A program made the position numbers and the translations under genes. 64,000 nucleotides of DNA from Flavobacterium fragile (GTDB taxonomy: Bacteria > Bacteroidota > Bacteroidia > Flavobacteriales > Flavobacteriaceae), in assembly GCF_023634865.1 (NCBI RefSeq), contig NZ_JAMLJN010000002.1:372001-436000 (forward strand), given 5' to 3'. Position 1 is the first letter of the stretch. Each line of letters opens with the position of its first letter. The notes under the pieces are model-generated. The model was not told where the DNA came from. It saw only the letters and a list, made by a program, of their open reading frames with translations, and made no database searches. Of the stretch, positions 16,946 to 26,446 are shown piece after piece.

Positions 16946-17902
16946 TTATTTATTATAAATATGTTCTTTCAAATTTTTGAACATATCTACGGTCATGTTT
17001 TCTAAATCGAAATCGTTTTTCCAACCCCAATCTTCTCTTGCCGAAGTATCATCAATACTCGCAGGCCAACTATCTGCAATTTTCTGGCGGAAATCAGGTT
17101 CGTAGCTTAATTCGAAATTTGGATAGTGTTTTTTAATTTCTTCTCCAATTTGCTTCGGAGTAAAACTCATCGCTGCCAAATTATAAGCAGATCGAATTTT
17201 TACTTGTTCCGCTGGAGCTTGCATAATTCCTATTGTTGCTTTAATTGCATCGTCCATATACATCATCGGTAATTCTGAATTCTCAGATAAGAAACTCGTA
17301 AATTTACCATCGGTAATTGCTTTGTGATAAATATCTACTGCGTAATCAGTAGTTCCTCCACCAGCTTCGGTGCTCCAACTAATTAGACCAGGATAACGAA
17401 TACTTCTAACATCCACTCCATATTGTTTGTGATAATATTCACACCATCTTTCTCCTGTTTGTTTCGAAATACCATAAACCGTTGAAGGCTCCATCACGGT
17501 ATATTGAGGCGTGTTATGTCTTGGAGTTGTAGGTCCAAAAACGGCAATACTTGAAGGCCAAAATATCTTTTTAATTTTTCCTGCTTTGGCTAAATTTAAA
17601 ACATGAAACAACGAATTCATATTCAAATCCCATGCAAAAGCCGGATTTTTCTCAGCTGTAGCCGAAAGTAAAGCCGCCATTAAATATACATCAGTAATTT
17701 GATATTTTTCAAGTAAGTGTTCAATTTGGTTGTAATCAAGGGCATTTACTACTTCGAAAATTCCGTTGTTAACTACATCATTTTCTAATTTTCTGATGTC
17801 TGATGCAATAACGTTGTTAACTCCATAAGTTGCTCTTAATTTTGCTGTAAGTTCAGTGCCTATTTGTCCACAAGCACCAATAATTAAAATTTTCGTATCC
17901 AT
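16946..17902 (-). CDS. SDR-type L-threonine 3-dehydrogenase / NAD-dependent epimerase family
   Basis: 318 residues, extended short-chain dehydrogenase. Rossmann motif GACGQIGTEL at 9-18 and catalytic Tyr143-x3-Lys147 in TVYGISKQTGERW. The PSTVYGISK and SIRYPGLIS stretches match the UDP-galactose-epimerase-like threonine dehydrogenases described from Flavobacterium frigidimaris, which convert L-threonine to 2-amino-3-ketobutyrate. A partner lyase (kbl) is not in the window. I chose the ATG at 17900-17902: the frame extends to a TTG at 17926, but that codon lies inside the promoter -7 box. Confidence 0.85.
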   Translation of the reverse strand: MDTKILIIGACGQIGTELTAKLRATYGVNNVIASDIRKLENDVVNNGIFEVVNALDYNQIEHLLEKYQITDVYLMAALLSATAEKNPAFAWDLNMNSLFHVLNLAKAGKIKKIFWPSSIAVFGPTTPRHNTPQYTVMEPSTVYGISKQTGERWCEYYHKQYGVDVRSIRYPGLISWSTEAGGGTTDYAVDIYHKAITDGKFTSFLSENSELPMMYMDDAIKATIGIMQAPAEQVKIRSAYNLAAMSFTPKQIGEEIKKHYPNFELSYEPDFRQKIADSWPASIDDTSAREDWGWKNDFDLENMTVDMFKNLKEHIYNK

Positions 17903-17923
17903 TTGGTTGTGTAAATGAGGTAA

Positions 17924-17931
17924 CAAATATA
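17924..17931 (-). promoter_or_regulatory. Candidate -7 box for the threonine dehydrogenase gene
   Basis: TATATTTG on the minus strand, about 21 bp upstream of the ATG. No clear -33 TTG at the expected distance. Confidence 0.5.
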
Positions 17932-18098
17932 CTATTTTGCCTTTATTTTGCCGATGGATTTTTGTGATATTTTTACAAATTACGACCTAAATTTAAATAT
18001 TTAATAAATTAACATCTTGTAATTGGGTTTTATTAATTGATTAACAAATTTGGTGTTAAGATAGTATTATAAAAAATACAGCATTCAGCAAACATTTG

Positions 18099-18106
18099 TA
18101 CCTTTG
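18099..18106 (+). promoter_or_regulatory. Candidate -7 box for the lipoprotein-mfd pair
   Basis: TACCTTTG followed by C, a full match to the Bacteroidetes -7 element, 17 bp upstream of the start codon. The -33 element is not obvious. It lies in a 197-bp gap that otherwise holds only AT-rich sequence. Confidence 0.55.
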
Positions 18107-18123
18107 CTTTTTAATTTATCCGA

Positions 18124-18726
18124 ATGAAAGTTTTCTTATATAGTTTATCGCTTTTAGTTTTGACCTTGGTTTCCTGTGAAAGTGAAAATCAACAATTAGA
18201 AGCCCAAAAAGTAGCTCAAAAAAACGAAGCTGTTTTTAAGAACATTTCGAAAATGTGGCAATTTAATTTTCCAACGCCTAGACCTGAAGTAGCAGCTACT
18301 TTAGGCAGATGGAACGAGTGGCGTCAATTTGAAATTGAAATGCTTCAAAAACCACAATCTACATTATCAGCTTTTCAAATGAAAACTAAAAATTTGTCTT
18401 CAAAAGCAGATACTTTAGCCATTACAATTCCTTTCGAATATGATAAACCTCAGATTTTAAGTAGAATTACGACTTTAAATACTAAGTTAAAATCACTCGA
18501 AACTTTCATGAATTTACAAGTAATTCCAGAACAACGAATTGCTAAGTTAATTCCAGAAATTAACGAAGAAATCAAAGGTTTATACAAACAATGGGATGAA
18601 ATCATTATCAAAAAAGCAATTCCAAAGGAAATCGGAGAAGAATTAATGTTGAGAGCTTTGGATACTGCAAGAAACGCAAATCCAGATGAAATGCGAAAGA
18701 AGATGGAAATTTCAGATAAAAAATAA
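18124..18726 (+). CDS. Putative lipoprotein upstream of mfd, unknown function
   Basis: 200 residues with a lipoprotein signal peptide (lipobox LVSC, Cys18, then ESEN). The rest is predicted largely helical, with a heptad-like region about 110-165 that could be coiled coil. No domain recognised. It ends 8 bp before mfd, so the two are likely co-transcribed, though a functional link between an envelope lipoprotein and a transcription-repair factor is not obvious. Confidence 0.65.
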   Translation: MKVFLYSLSLLVLTLVSCESENQQLEAQKVAQKNEAVFKNISKMWQFNFPTPRPEVAATLGRWNEWRQFEIEMLQKPQSTLSAFQMKTKNLSSKADTLAITIPFEYDKPQILSRITTLNTKLKSLETFMNLQVIPEQRIAKLIPEINEEIKGLYKQWDEIIIKKAIPKEIGEELMLRALDTARNANPDEMRKKMEISDKK

Positions 18727-18734
18727 AGAAAGTT

Positions 18735-21700
18735 TTGAGCAAGTCCGACATTATATCCATTTACGATAAGTCACCAAAGATTGCCGTTTTAGAAAGTACA
18801 TTCGCAGCGCGCCAAAAGTCTCAAATGACGGGTTTGGTGGGCTCGTCGTTGTCTTTTGTGGCAAATTCGTTGTTTAAAAAATCCGAGCTTCCATTTTTGA
18901 TTTTATTCAGCAATAAAGAAGAAGCGGCGTATTATTTGAACGATTTAGAACAATTAATCAATACCGAAGACGTACTTTTTTACCCAAGTTCGTACCGAAG
19001 ACCTTACCAAATTGAAGAAACGGATAACGCTAATGTGTTACTTCGAGCAGAAGTTCTAAACCGAATCAATTCGCGCAAAAAACCTGCGATTATTGTTTCG
19101 TATGCCGAAGCCATTTTCGAGAAAGTCGTTACCCGAAAAGAATTAGAGAAAAACACCTTGAAATTGTCGGTTGGCGATAATTTATCTATTGATTTTATCA
19201 ACGAAACCTTATTCGAATACAACTTCAAACGTGTTGATTTTGTTACGGAACCGGGCGAATTTTCCGTTCGTGGTGGAATTATAGACGTGTTTTCGTTTTC
19301 CAATGATAATCCGTACCGAATTGAATTTTTCGGCAACGAAGTTGATAGCATCCGAAGTTTTGATGTGGAAACCCAATTGTCAGTTGAAAAGCTGAAAAAG
19401 ATTTCCATCATTCCAAATGTAGAAAATAAATTACTGCAAGAAAATCGTGAAAGTTTCTTAGATTATATCAACGAAAAAACGGTTTTAGTAATTCAAAATA
19501 CCGAATTATTAGGGCAACAATTGGATAAATTATTCGACAAAGCCAATGAAGCTTTTGAGAAATTATCCAAAGATATCCAACACGCAAAACCCGAAGAATT
19601 ATTCTTAAATCAAAAGCAGTTTTTAAAGCGCGCTCTTGATTTTTCGGTGATTGAATTACACAATAAAGCGGTTTTTAAAATTGATAAAAAAGTTGAATTT
19701 CATATACAACCGCAACCTTCGTTCAACAAACAATTCGATTTGTTATTGAACAATTTGAGCGAAAATCATTTCAACGGTTACAAGAATTATTTGTGTTGTT
19801 CCAATGAAAATCAAGCAAGTCGTTTTCATGATATTTTTGAAGACATTGATGAAGCTAATCACGAAAGCATTCGCAAGCAATACAAAACGATGGTCTTGCC
19901 TTTGTTTGAAGGTTTTATCGATGATGAAAATCAAATTGCGTGTTATACTGACCATCAAATTTTTGAGCGTTACCATAAGTTTTCCATCAAAAATGGCTAT
20001 TCGAAAAAGCAAACCATTACTTTAAAAGAACTGACTTCGTTATCGGTTGGCGATTATGTAACGCACATCGATCACGGAATTGGAAAATTTGGTGGCTTGC
20101 AGAAAATTCAAGTCGAAGGCAAAACGCAAGAAGCCATAAAATTGGTCTATGCCGATAACGATATTGTGTATGTGAGCATTCATTCACTACATAAAATCTC
20201 AAAATATAACGGGAAAGATGGTGCGCCTCCAAAGATTTACAAATTAGGAAGCAACGCTTGGAAAGCCTTAAAACAAAAAACAAAAGCACGGGTTAAACAT
20301 ATTGCGTTCAACCTTATTCAGTTGTATGCGAAGCGAAGATTAGACAAAGGTTTTCAGTTTGCACCTGATAGTTATTTGCAAAAAGAATTAGAAAGTTCCT
20401 TCATTTACGAAGACACGCCTGACCAAGTTACCGCAACAGCCGATGTAAAAGCCGACATGGAAAGCGAACGTCCAATGGACCGATTGGTTTGTGGTGACGT
20501 TGGTTTTGGAAAGACAGAAGTTGCCATTCGTGCAGCTTTTAAAGCAGTGGACAATGGAAAACAAGTTGCGGTTTTGGTTCCAACAACCATTTTAGCCTAT
20601 CAACATTACCGAACATTTTCGGAACGTTTGAAAGATATGCCGGTTACTGTAAGTTATTTGAACCGATTTAGAACGGCGAAACAAAAAGCTGATACACTTC
20701 AAAAATTAGCGGAAGGAAAAGTCGATATTTTGATTGGAACACATCAATTGGTGAATAAAAATGTCGTGTTTAAAGATTTAGGTTTGTTGATTATCGACGA
20801 AGAACAAAAGTTCGGTGTCAACGTAAAAGACAAATTGAAAACGATTGCTACGAATGTCGATACTTTGACGCTAACCGCAACTCCGATTCCGAGAACGTTG
20901 CAGTTTTCGTTGATGGCGGCTCGTGATTTATCGGTGATTACAACGCCTCCACCAAATCGTTATCCGATTGAAACGCAAGTCATTCGTTTTAATGAAGAAG
21001 TCATTCGCGATGCGGTTTCGTACGAAATTCAGCGTGGCGGACAAGTCTATTTCATCAATAACCGAATTGAAAACATCAAAGAAGTTGCCGGAATGATTCA
21101 ACGCTTGGTGCCAGAAGCAAAAGTTGGCATCGGTCACGGTCAAATGGATGGAAAAAAATTAGAAGAATTGATGTTGGCTTTCATGGAAGGAGAATTCGAT
21201 GTTTTGGTCGCAACCACCATTATCGAAAGTGGTTTAGATGTACCAAATGCCAACACGATTTTTATCAATAATGCCAATAATTTTGGATTGTCAGACTTAC
21301 ACCAAATGCGTGGTCGTGTGGGAAGAAGTAATAAAAAAGCGTTTTGTTATTTCATTACGCCACCGTATTCGATGATGACGGGTGAAGCGCAAAAACGTAT
21401 TACGGCTTTGGAGCAATTTAGCGAATTAGGAAGCGGTTTTAATATTGCGATGAAAGATTTGGAAATTCGTGGTGCGGGTGATTTATTAGGAGGTGAACAA
21501 AGTGGTTTTATCAACGAAATTGGCTTTGATACGTACCAAAAAATCATGAACGAAGCCATTGACGAGTTGAAAGAAAACGAATTTAAAGACTTGTACCAAG
21601 AAGAGAATGACATCGAAACCAAAGAATTTGTCAAAGACATTCAAATTGATACCGATTTCGAGTTGTTATTCCCAGATGAATACATCAACAACATTACCGA

Positions 21701-22088
21701 ACGTTTGAATTTATACAACGAATTAAGCCAAATTAAAGACGAAGCCACGTTGCAACAATTTGAACAAAAACTAATTGACCGCTTTGGTGCGTTACCAAAA
21801 CCAGCCATTGCCTTACTAAATAGCGTACGTATCAAATGGAAAGCCACCGCAATGGGAATTGAACGTTTGATGATGAAACAAGGCAAAATGATTGGTTATT
21901 TCATTGGCGACCAACAAAGCGATTTTTACCAAAGTAACCGTTTTATGAAAGTGCTACAATTTGCCCAACGCAACGGAAACATGTGTAAAATAAAAGAAAA
22001 AGAAACCAAAAACGGCTTACGTTTATTATTGACATTTGATAATGTGAAAAGTGTGAATAAGGCGCTGGAGTTGTTGGAGGGGATTTAA
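18735..22088 (+). CDS. mfd: Transcription-repair coupling factor Mfd
   Basis: 1117-residue superfamily 2 translocase that removes RNA polymerase stalled at DNA damage and recruits UvrA. In order: a UvrB-like N-terminal region (residues 1-300), the RNA polymerase-interaction CarD-like domain starting near LSVGDYVTHIDHGIGKFGGL, helicase motif I GDVGFGKTEVA, the DEEQ box in LLIIDEEQKFG, TATPIPRTLQ, the VATTIIESGLDVPNANT motif and QMRGRVGRS, then the C-terminal TRCF domain. Length is within the family range. The start is a TTG (18735-18737); the first in-frame ATG is about 30 codons later and would cut a conserved N-terminus. Confidence 0.97.
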   Translation: MSKSDIISIYDKSPKIAVLESTFAARQKSQMTGLVGSSLSFVANSLFKKSELPFLILFSNKEEAAYYLNDLEQLINTEDVLFYPSSYRRPYQIEETDNANVLLRAEVLNRINSRKKPAIIVSYAEAIFEKVVTRKELEKNTLKLSVGDNLSIDFINETLFEYNFKRVDFVTEPGEFSVRGGIIDVFSFSNDNPYRIEFFGNEVDSIRSFDVETQLSVEKLKKISIIPNVENKLLQENRESFLDYINEKTVLVIQNTELLGQQLDKLFDKANEAFEKLSKDIQHAKPEELFLNQKQFLKRALDFSVIELHNKAVFKIDKKVEFHIQPQPSFNKQFDLLLNNLSENHFNGYKNYLCCSNENQASRFHDIFEDIDEANHESIRKQYKTMVLPLFEGFIDDENQIACYTDHQIFERYHKFSIKNGYSKKQTITLKELTSLSVGDYVTHIDHGIGKFGGLQKIQVEGKTQEAIKLVYADNDIVYVSIHSLHKISKYNGKDGAPPKIYKLGSNAWKALKQKTKARVKHIAFNLIQLYAKRRLDKGFQFAPDSYLQKELESSFIYEDTPDQVTATADVKADMESERPMDRLVCGDVGFGKTEVAIRAAFKAVDNGKQVAVLVPTTILAYQHYRTFSERLKDMPVTVSYLNRFRTAKQKADTLQKLAEGKVDILIGTHQLVNKNVVFKDLGLLIIDEEQKFGVNVKDKLKTIATNVDTLTLTATPIPRTLQFSLMAARDLSVITTPPPNRYPIETQVIRFNEEVIRDAVSYEIQRGGQVYFINNRIENIKEVAGMIQRLVPEAKVGIGHGQMDGKKLEELMLAFMEGEFDVLVATTIIESGLDVPNANTIFINNANNFGLSDLHQMRGRVGRSNKKAFCYFITPPYSMMTGEAQKRITALEQFSELGSGFNIAMKDLEIRGAGDLLGGEQSGFINEIGFDTYQKIMNEAIDELKENEFKDLYQEENDIETKEFVKDIQIDTDFELLFPDEYINNITERLNLYNELSQIKDEATLQQFEQKLIDRFGALPKPAIALLNSVRIKWKATAMGIERLMMKQGKMIGYFIGDQQSDFYQSNRFMKVLQFAQRNGNMCKIKEKETKNGLRLLLTFDNVKSVNKALELLEGI

Positions 22089-22138
22089 AAAAAATTATCA
22101 AAATTTAATATTTTATTATTTTAAAACAATAATTTTCA

Positions 22139-22146
22139 TATATTTG
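22139..22146 (+). promoter_or_regulatory. Candidate -7 box for the DUF2975/HTH pair
   Basis: TATATTTG, 24 bp upstream of the ATG at 22171. It also covers a TTG at 22144 that would be the alternative start, so that start is unlikely. Confidence 0.55.
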
Positions 22147-22170
22147 TCTCGAACTTTAAAAAGTAAAGAG

Positions 22171-22674
22171 ATGAAAAAATTAAATTTTTTAAAAGGAATT
22201 GTTGATTTTGTTTGGATTACAATGTTGATTACGATTCCATTTTTATTGTTTTTTGTTGGAATGGTACTTTTTAGTAATGAACCTCTTGATATTCCAATAG
22301 AAATTAACGGTACAACTTTAGAAGTAGTCGATTTTAAATCAAAGTTGATTTTTGTGTTCCTGATTATTTCGGCTTCACTAATTATTTATGGCTTGTTTCT
22401 TTTTAGAAAATTATTGCGTTTGTTTCAATTGCGAATTATTTTCGATGAAGAGATTGTTACACTTTTAAAAAGATTAGGATTTGTTATCACTTCATCTGCT
22501 TTGTTAGGAGGAATTCCTAATTTTATTTCGGAGTTAATGAAAAATAGAATTTCATTGAGTTTAGGATTAAATCCTTTTGTACTGTTATTTTCATTAGGTT
22601 TGTTTTTCTTAGTTTTGAGTGAAGTGTTTGTCATCGCAAAACACTTAAAAGAAGAAAACGATTTAACTTTTTAA
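22171..22674 (+). CDS. DUF2975 family membrane protein
   Basis: 167 residues with four predicted transmembrane helices (about 10-30, 55-78, 102-120, 130-155). The arrangement and the following small XRE-type regulator match the DUF2975/YozG-like pair common in Firmicutes and Bacteroidetes. Function of the family is unknown; membrane location is clear. The start is the ATG after AAAGAG. It is 2 bp from the regulator gene. Confidence 0.75.
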   Translation: MKKLNFLKGIVDFVWITMLITIPFLLFFVGMVLFSNEPLDIPIEINGTTLEVVDFKSKLIFVFLIISASLIIYGLFLFRKLLRLFQLRIIFDEEIVTLLKRLGFVITSSALLGGIPNFISELMKNRISLSLGLNPFVLLFSLGLFFLVLSEVFVIAKHLKEENDLTF

Positions 22675-22676
22675 TC

Positions 22677-22883
22677 ATGCCAATCATCATTAATTTAGAT
22701 GTCATGTTAGCCAAAAGAAAAATGCGTTCGGCAGAATTGGCAGAAAAACTTGGCATTACAACAGCCAATCTATCCATTATAAAAACAGGGAAAGCAAAGG
22801 CAATTCGATTGACGACTCTCGAAGCAATTTGTGAAATCTTAGATTGTCAACCTGCGGATATCTTGGAGTACGTAAAAAAGTGA
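22677..22883 (+). CDS. Small HTH transcriptional regulator (XRE/YozG-like)
   Basis: 68 residues, almost entirely a Cro/C1-type helix-turn-helix: MRSAELAEKLGITTANLSIIKTGKAKAIRLTTLEAICEILDC, with the usual TPADILEY-like end (QPADILEYVKK). It is translationally close to the DUF2975 gene and probably regulates that operon. It converges on radA; only 2 bp separate the two stop codons. Confidence 0.85.
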   Translation: MPIIINLDVMLAKRKMRSAELAEKLGITTANLSIIKTGKAKAIRLTTLEAICEILDCQPADILEYVKK

Positions 22884-22885
22884 TT

Positions 22886-24247
22886 TTACCCAAACAACTC
22901 ACTCACCACATCTTCAATTTTCGCGACTAAAACAATTTTGATTCCAGTATTTTTCAAGGAAATTTTGTTGTGTTTGGAAACAAAAATGGTGGTAAATCCT
23001 AATTTTTCGGCTTCTTGAATGCGTTGTTCAATGCGATTAACGGGTCTAATTTCGCCTGAAAGACCTACTTCTCCTGCAAAACAAAAACCTTCTGCAATAG
23101 CGATGTCTTCGTTGGAAGATAAAATAGCGGCAACAACGGCTAAGTCAATGGCGGTGTCTTCTACTGAAATTCCTCCTGTTACGTTTAAGAACACGTCTTT
23201 GGTGCCTAATCTAAAACCAGCGCGTTTTTCTAAAACCGCTAAAATCATGTTTAATCGTTTGGCGTTGTAACCCGTGGTGCTTCGTTGTGGCGTTCCATAA
23301 ACTGCTGTACTAACTAAAGCTTGAATTTCCAACATCAACGGACGCATACCTTCTAAAGTTGTGGCAATTGCAGTTCCTGAAAGTTGCTCGTCTTTATGGG
23401 AAATCAAAATCTCAGATGGATTATCCACTTCGCGTAAACCTGAACCTTGCATTTCGTAAATACCTAACTCAGCAGTTGAACCAAAACGGTTTTTCAACGA
23501 ACGTAAAATTCTATAAACGTGATTTCTATCGCCTTCAAATTGTAAAACGGTATCTACCATGTGTTCTAAAATTTTTGGTCCGGCAATGGTTCCGTCTTTT
23601 GTAATGTGCCCAATTAATAGAACTGGAACATTAGATTCTTTGGCATATTTAATCAGTTCAGCTGTACATTCTCTAATTTGAGAAATACTTCCTGCAGACG
23701 ATTCGATATAATCGGTATGCAAGGTTTGAATCGAATCGATAATGACAATATCGGGTTCAATTTCTAATATTTGTCGGAAGATATTTTGGGTTTTGGTTTC
23801 GGTTAAAATGTAGCAATTATCGCCATTAGAAGTAATACGTTCGGCACGCATTTTAATCTGTTTTTGGCTTTCTTCTCCAGAAACATAAAGGGTTTTATAA
23901 GGTAATTTTAAAGCAATTTGCAAGAGCAATGTACTTTTTCCAATTCCTGGTTCGCCACCTAACAATGTTAGTGAACCTGGAACCAATCCGCCACCCAAAA
24001 CCCGATTCAACTCGTTATCAGTCGTGTTCAATCGGATTTCTTGTGCGGTGTCTATTTCTTTTACTAGTAAAGGTTTTGTAACTGCTTTAGAAGTAGTCGT
24101 TGTGGTTTTCCATGCTACTTTTTCTTTTTTTTGAACCAATTCTTCTACAATGGTATTCCATTCTTTGCAGGCGTTACATTGTCCTTGCCATTTTGAATAT
24201 TGGGTGCCACAATTTTGGCAAAAGAAAGCGGTTTTTACTTTACTCAT
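22886..24247 (-). CDS. radA: DNA repair protein RadA
   Basis: 453-residue RecA-like branch-migration helicase in homologous recombination. N-terminal zinc finger with Cys10, Cys13, Cys24 and Cys27 (CQNCGTQYSKWQGQCNAC), Walker A GGEPGIGKSTLLLQ near residue 90, the RadA-specific KNRFGS motif near 250, and a C-terminal Lon-protease-like domain. It is last in a panC-panD-flippase-hydrolase-radA run and starts 6 bp after the preceding stop. Confidence 0.97.
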   Translation of the reverse strand: MSKVKTAFFCQNCGTQYSKWQGQCNACKEWNTIVEELVQKKEKVAWKTTTTTSKAVTKPLLVKEIDTAQEIRLNTTDNELNRVLGGGLVPGSLTLLGGEPGIGKSTLLLQIALKLPYKTLYVSGEESQKQIKMRAERITSNGDNCYILTETKTQNIFRQILEIEPDIVIIDSIQTLHTDYIESSAGSISQIRECTAELIKYAKESNVPVLLIGHITKDGTIAGPKILEHMVDTVLQFEGDRNHVYRILRSLKNRFGSTAELGIYEMQGSGLREVDNPSEILISHKDEQLSGTAIATTLEGMRPLMLEIQALVSTAVYGTPQRSTTGYNAKRLNMILAVLEKRAGFRLGTKDVFLNVTGGISVEDTAIDLAVVAAILSSNEDIAIAEGFCFAGEVGLSGEIRPVNRIEQRIQEAEKLGFTTIFVSKHNKISLKNTGIKIVLVAKIEDVVSELFG

Positions 24248-24253
24248 TGGGTA

Positions 24254-25444
24254 TTATTCTTGTTTTTCTGTTGGTGTTTCTACAGGTAAGTCTTCTGTTG
24301 GTTCGTCTGGTTTTCCTTTTAAGGCTTCTGCGCGATTCATCATGAAGTCTTTAGTGATCTCACGAATAGATTCTTGTGTGAATGCTTTTTGATAGCTTTT
24401 GATGGCTTTTTTATAGTTTCCTGTTTTTTCGTAGTACAAAGCTTCATGATAGGTACCTAAAGTTGTTTTTGGATAATGTTTGTTGGCATAATCGCTCAAA
24501 GGCATCAATTCATTATAGGCTTTATTTTTAAGAATAGCTGCTTCAATAGCTTTAAAATCTGATAATCTCGGTTTCATTTTAAAACCAAAACGTTTTTCTA
24601 ATTCGTCGTATTTCGCAATCAAATAGTCGGTATATCCTGCATCTAATTTTAGAATTTTATCTTCAAATTCTACCATTGATATGGGTTGATAACCATCGAA
24701 AATAAAGTAAATAGCATTAGGAACTGCTTTTGCTACTAAAGTGTAATGTGAAGCGCCTTTGAAAGTGTCGTTTTGATATTTGAAAGTAGCATTTGGAATG
24801 GCTTTGATATTGGCATCTAATTCCGCAGCTTTTTCATTGATTTCCTTTAAATCACCTTCACCTGTTGCTTGATAATAAAATAAAGGTTTTGTTATTTTTG
24901 TTAGACGTTCTGCTATACGTTTTTCCATTTCTGGTGCCATTTCTGGTGCTAATGAAATGTAGGCATTAAAAATTGGATTGTCTTTGTACAAATAAAAGTT
25001 TAAGAAACCTGCTGTAGTATCATGTCCCGCAATCATTCGGAAAGGAAGCGTTCGGTATTTTTTATCGATGTAAGGATATAATTCTTGGCCAATGAATTCG
25101 AAAAAATCTGCTCCTGAACCTGCTGGAAACCCCGCTTCGTCAAATTCGCTGTCAGCAAATCGCGTTTCACTGTAGTTTTGGTTAATTCCAATGAGAATCA
25201 TTTCGGGTAAATCATCCCAATAACTTCCATATTTTAAAATACCATCAAAAGGATCTAATAGATATTCGCCATCTAAAACTACTAGTGTTGGGTATCTTTT
25301 TCCTGGATTAGATTCGTAAGATGGGGGAGTTATAACGGTGAATGTTCTCGTGCCAATTTTTTTAGATTCAATAGATTCTGGAATGCGTTGCGCAAATGTT
25401 ATGGACAAAGCGAAAAGGCTGATAATTAAAAATCTTAATTTCAT
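24254..25444 (-). CDS. Exported alpha/beta hydrolase-fold protein (esterase D-like), nucleophile replaced
   Basis: 396 residues; signal peptide cut after about residue 18 (TFAQ). Residues 25-260 resemble the Fes/esterase D-like fold (TLVVLDGEYLLDPFDGIL, ELYPYIDKKYRT). At the nucleophile elbow, where GHSxGG is expected, the protein has AGHDTTAG, so Asp142 replaces Ser, while a histidine in KGASHYTLV (His233) remains. The C-terminal 100 residues are helical and TPR-like (YHEALYYEKTGNYKKAIKSYQKAF), ending in an acidic tail. It may have lost hydrolase activity and become a binding protein, or may use Asp as nucleophile. Operon neighbours do not point to a substrate. Confidence 0.75.
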   Translation of the reverse strand: MKLRFLIISLFALSITFAQRIPESIESKKIGTRTFTVITPPSYESNPGKRYPTLVVLDGEYLLDPFDGILKYGSYWDDLPEMILIGINQNYSETRFADSEFDEAGFPAGSGADFFEFIGQELYPYIDKKYRTLPFRMIAGHDTTAGFLNFYLYKDNPIFNAYISLAPEMAPEMEKRIAERLTKITKPLFYYQATGEGDLKEINEKAAELDANIKAIPNATFKYQNDTFKGASHYTLVAKAVPNAIYFIFDGYQPISMVEFEDKILKLDAGYTDYLIAKYDELEKRFGFKMKPRLSDFKAIEAAILKNKAYNELMPLSDYANKHYPKTTLGTYHEALYYEKTGNYKKAIKSYQKAFTQESIREITKDFMMNRAEALKGKPDEPTEDLPVETPTEKQE

Positions 25445-25482
25445 TTTTGTGATGGTTTCAAATAGATTAGCAATTTACTAAT

Positions 25483-26445
25483 TTATTTTTTATTTAAAAG
25501 TGGTAAAAGTAAATAAGATAATAAGCCTAAGAAAATGGTAAGCAGGGTTTGAGAAACCCAAATCAGATATCCAAAGGCGGTTCCAACACCTTCTGATATA
25601 CCGTATAAACTTAATATTGAGGCCACGGCAAGAGGATATGCACCTAAGCCGCCATTAGTAAACCCTATCGCTATAGTTCCAAAAATGAATCCCATTACTA
25701 CAATATCAAAACTAATTTCAGCTGTTTCGGGCAGTGCAAAAATAGTGATGTAAAACATCGCCAAATAAGAAAACCAAATAAAAAAGGAGTGAAAAATATA
25801 TTTCCATTTGTCTTTCATTTTCAGGATACTTTCCATGCCTTCTATCAATCCCGAAAGTTTTTGTTTAAGTTTTAAAATGATACTCCATTCGGCATAAATC
25901 CAAATGAGAATAAAAAGAATAAAGAGTATAAAACCTGCAACTAGAAGTCCGATTAATGTTTCAAATTGAACGCCATTTTTAAGTAGATATTGATAAATAG
26001 TATCGAATTGCAATAAAAAACCAATGGCTACAAAAAGTAAAAAGATCAACATATCCACAATTCGTTCGGCAACGATGGTTCCAAACGCTTTGTCAAAAGG
26101 TACTCCTTCGTATTTTTTTAATAAAGCAGCTCTTGAAATTTCGCCAGAGCGAGGAATAGTTAAGTTGATTAAATAAGAAACACAAACGGTCAGTAGGTCG
26201 TTGTGAAATTTAGTATTGTAACCAAGATGTTGTAAAGCAAATTTCCAGCGGTAAGCACGCGACCAAAATCCGAAAAGTGCAATAAAAAGAGATAAATAAA
26301 TATAGAAATAATCAGCTTTTACAAAACTGATTTTGATTTTTTCTAATTCGTCAGATGAAAGTGTTGTGTATTGATAATAGATAATACCTAACCCAATTAA
26401 CAAAGGGATAGTTAGGCTTAAAAATTTTTTGATACGGGTTTTCAA
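25483..26445 (-). CDS. Lysylphosphatidylglycerol synthase-TM / UPF0104 flippase-like membrane protein
   Basis: 320 residues, about eight transmembrane helices. The motif RAYRWKFAL, PRSGEISRAALLKKYEGVPFDKAFGTIVAERIVDM (typical of the family, with ER in the helix) and GFTNGGLGAYPLAVASIL match the LPG-synthase TM-domain family, several members of which flip or transfer lipids. No aminoacyl-transferase domain is attached. One base separates it from panD upstream, so it is co-transcribed with panCD; the link is probably positional only. Confidence 0.8.
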   Translation of the reverse strand: MKTRIKKFLSLTIPLLIGLGIIYYQYTTLSSDELEKIKISFVKADYFYIYLSLFIALFGFWSRAYRWKFALQHLGYNTKFHNDLLTVCVSYLINLTIPRSGEISRAALLKKYEGVPFDKAFGTIVAERIVDMLIFLLFVAIGFLLQFDTIYQYLLKNGVQFETLIGLLVAGFILFILFILIWIYAEWSIILKLKQKLSGLIEGMESILKMKDKWKYIFHSFFIWFSYLAMFYITIFALPETAEISFDIVVMGFIFGTIAIGFTNGGLGAYPLAVASILSLYGISEGVGTAFGYLIWVSQTLLTIFLGLLSYLLLPLLNKK

Positions 26446-26446
26446 A

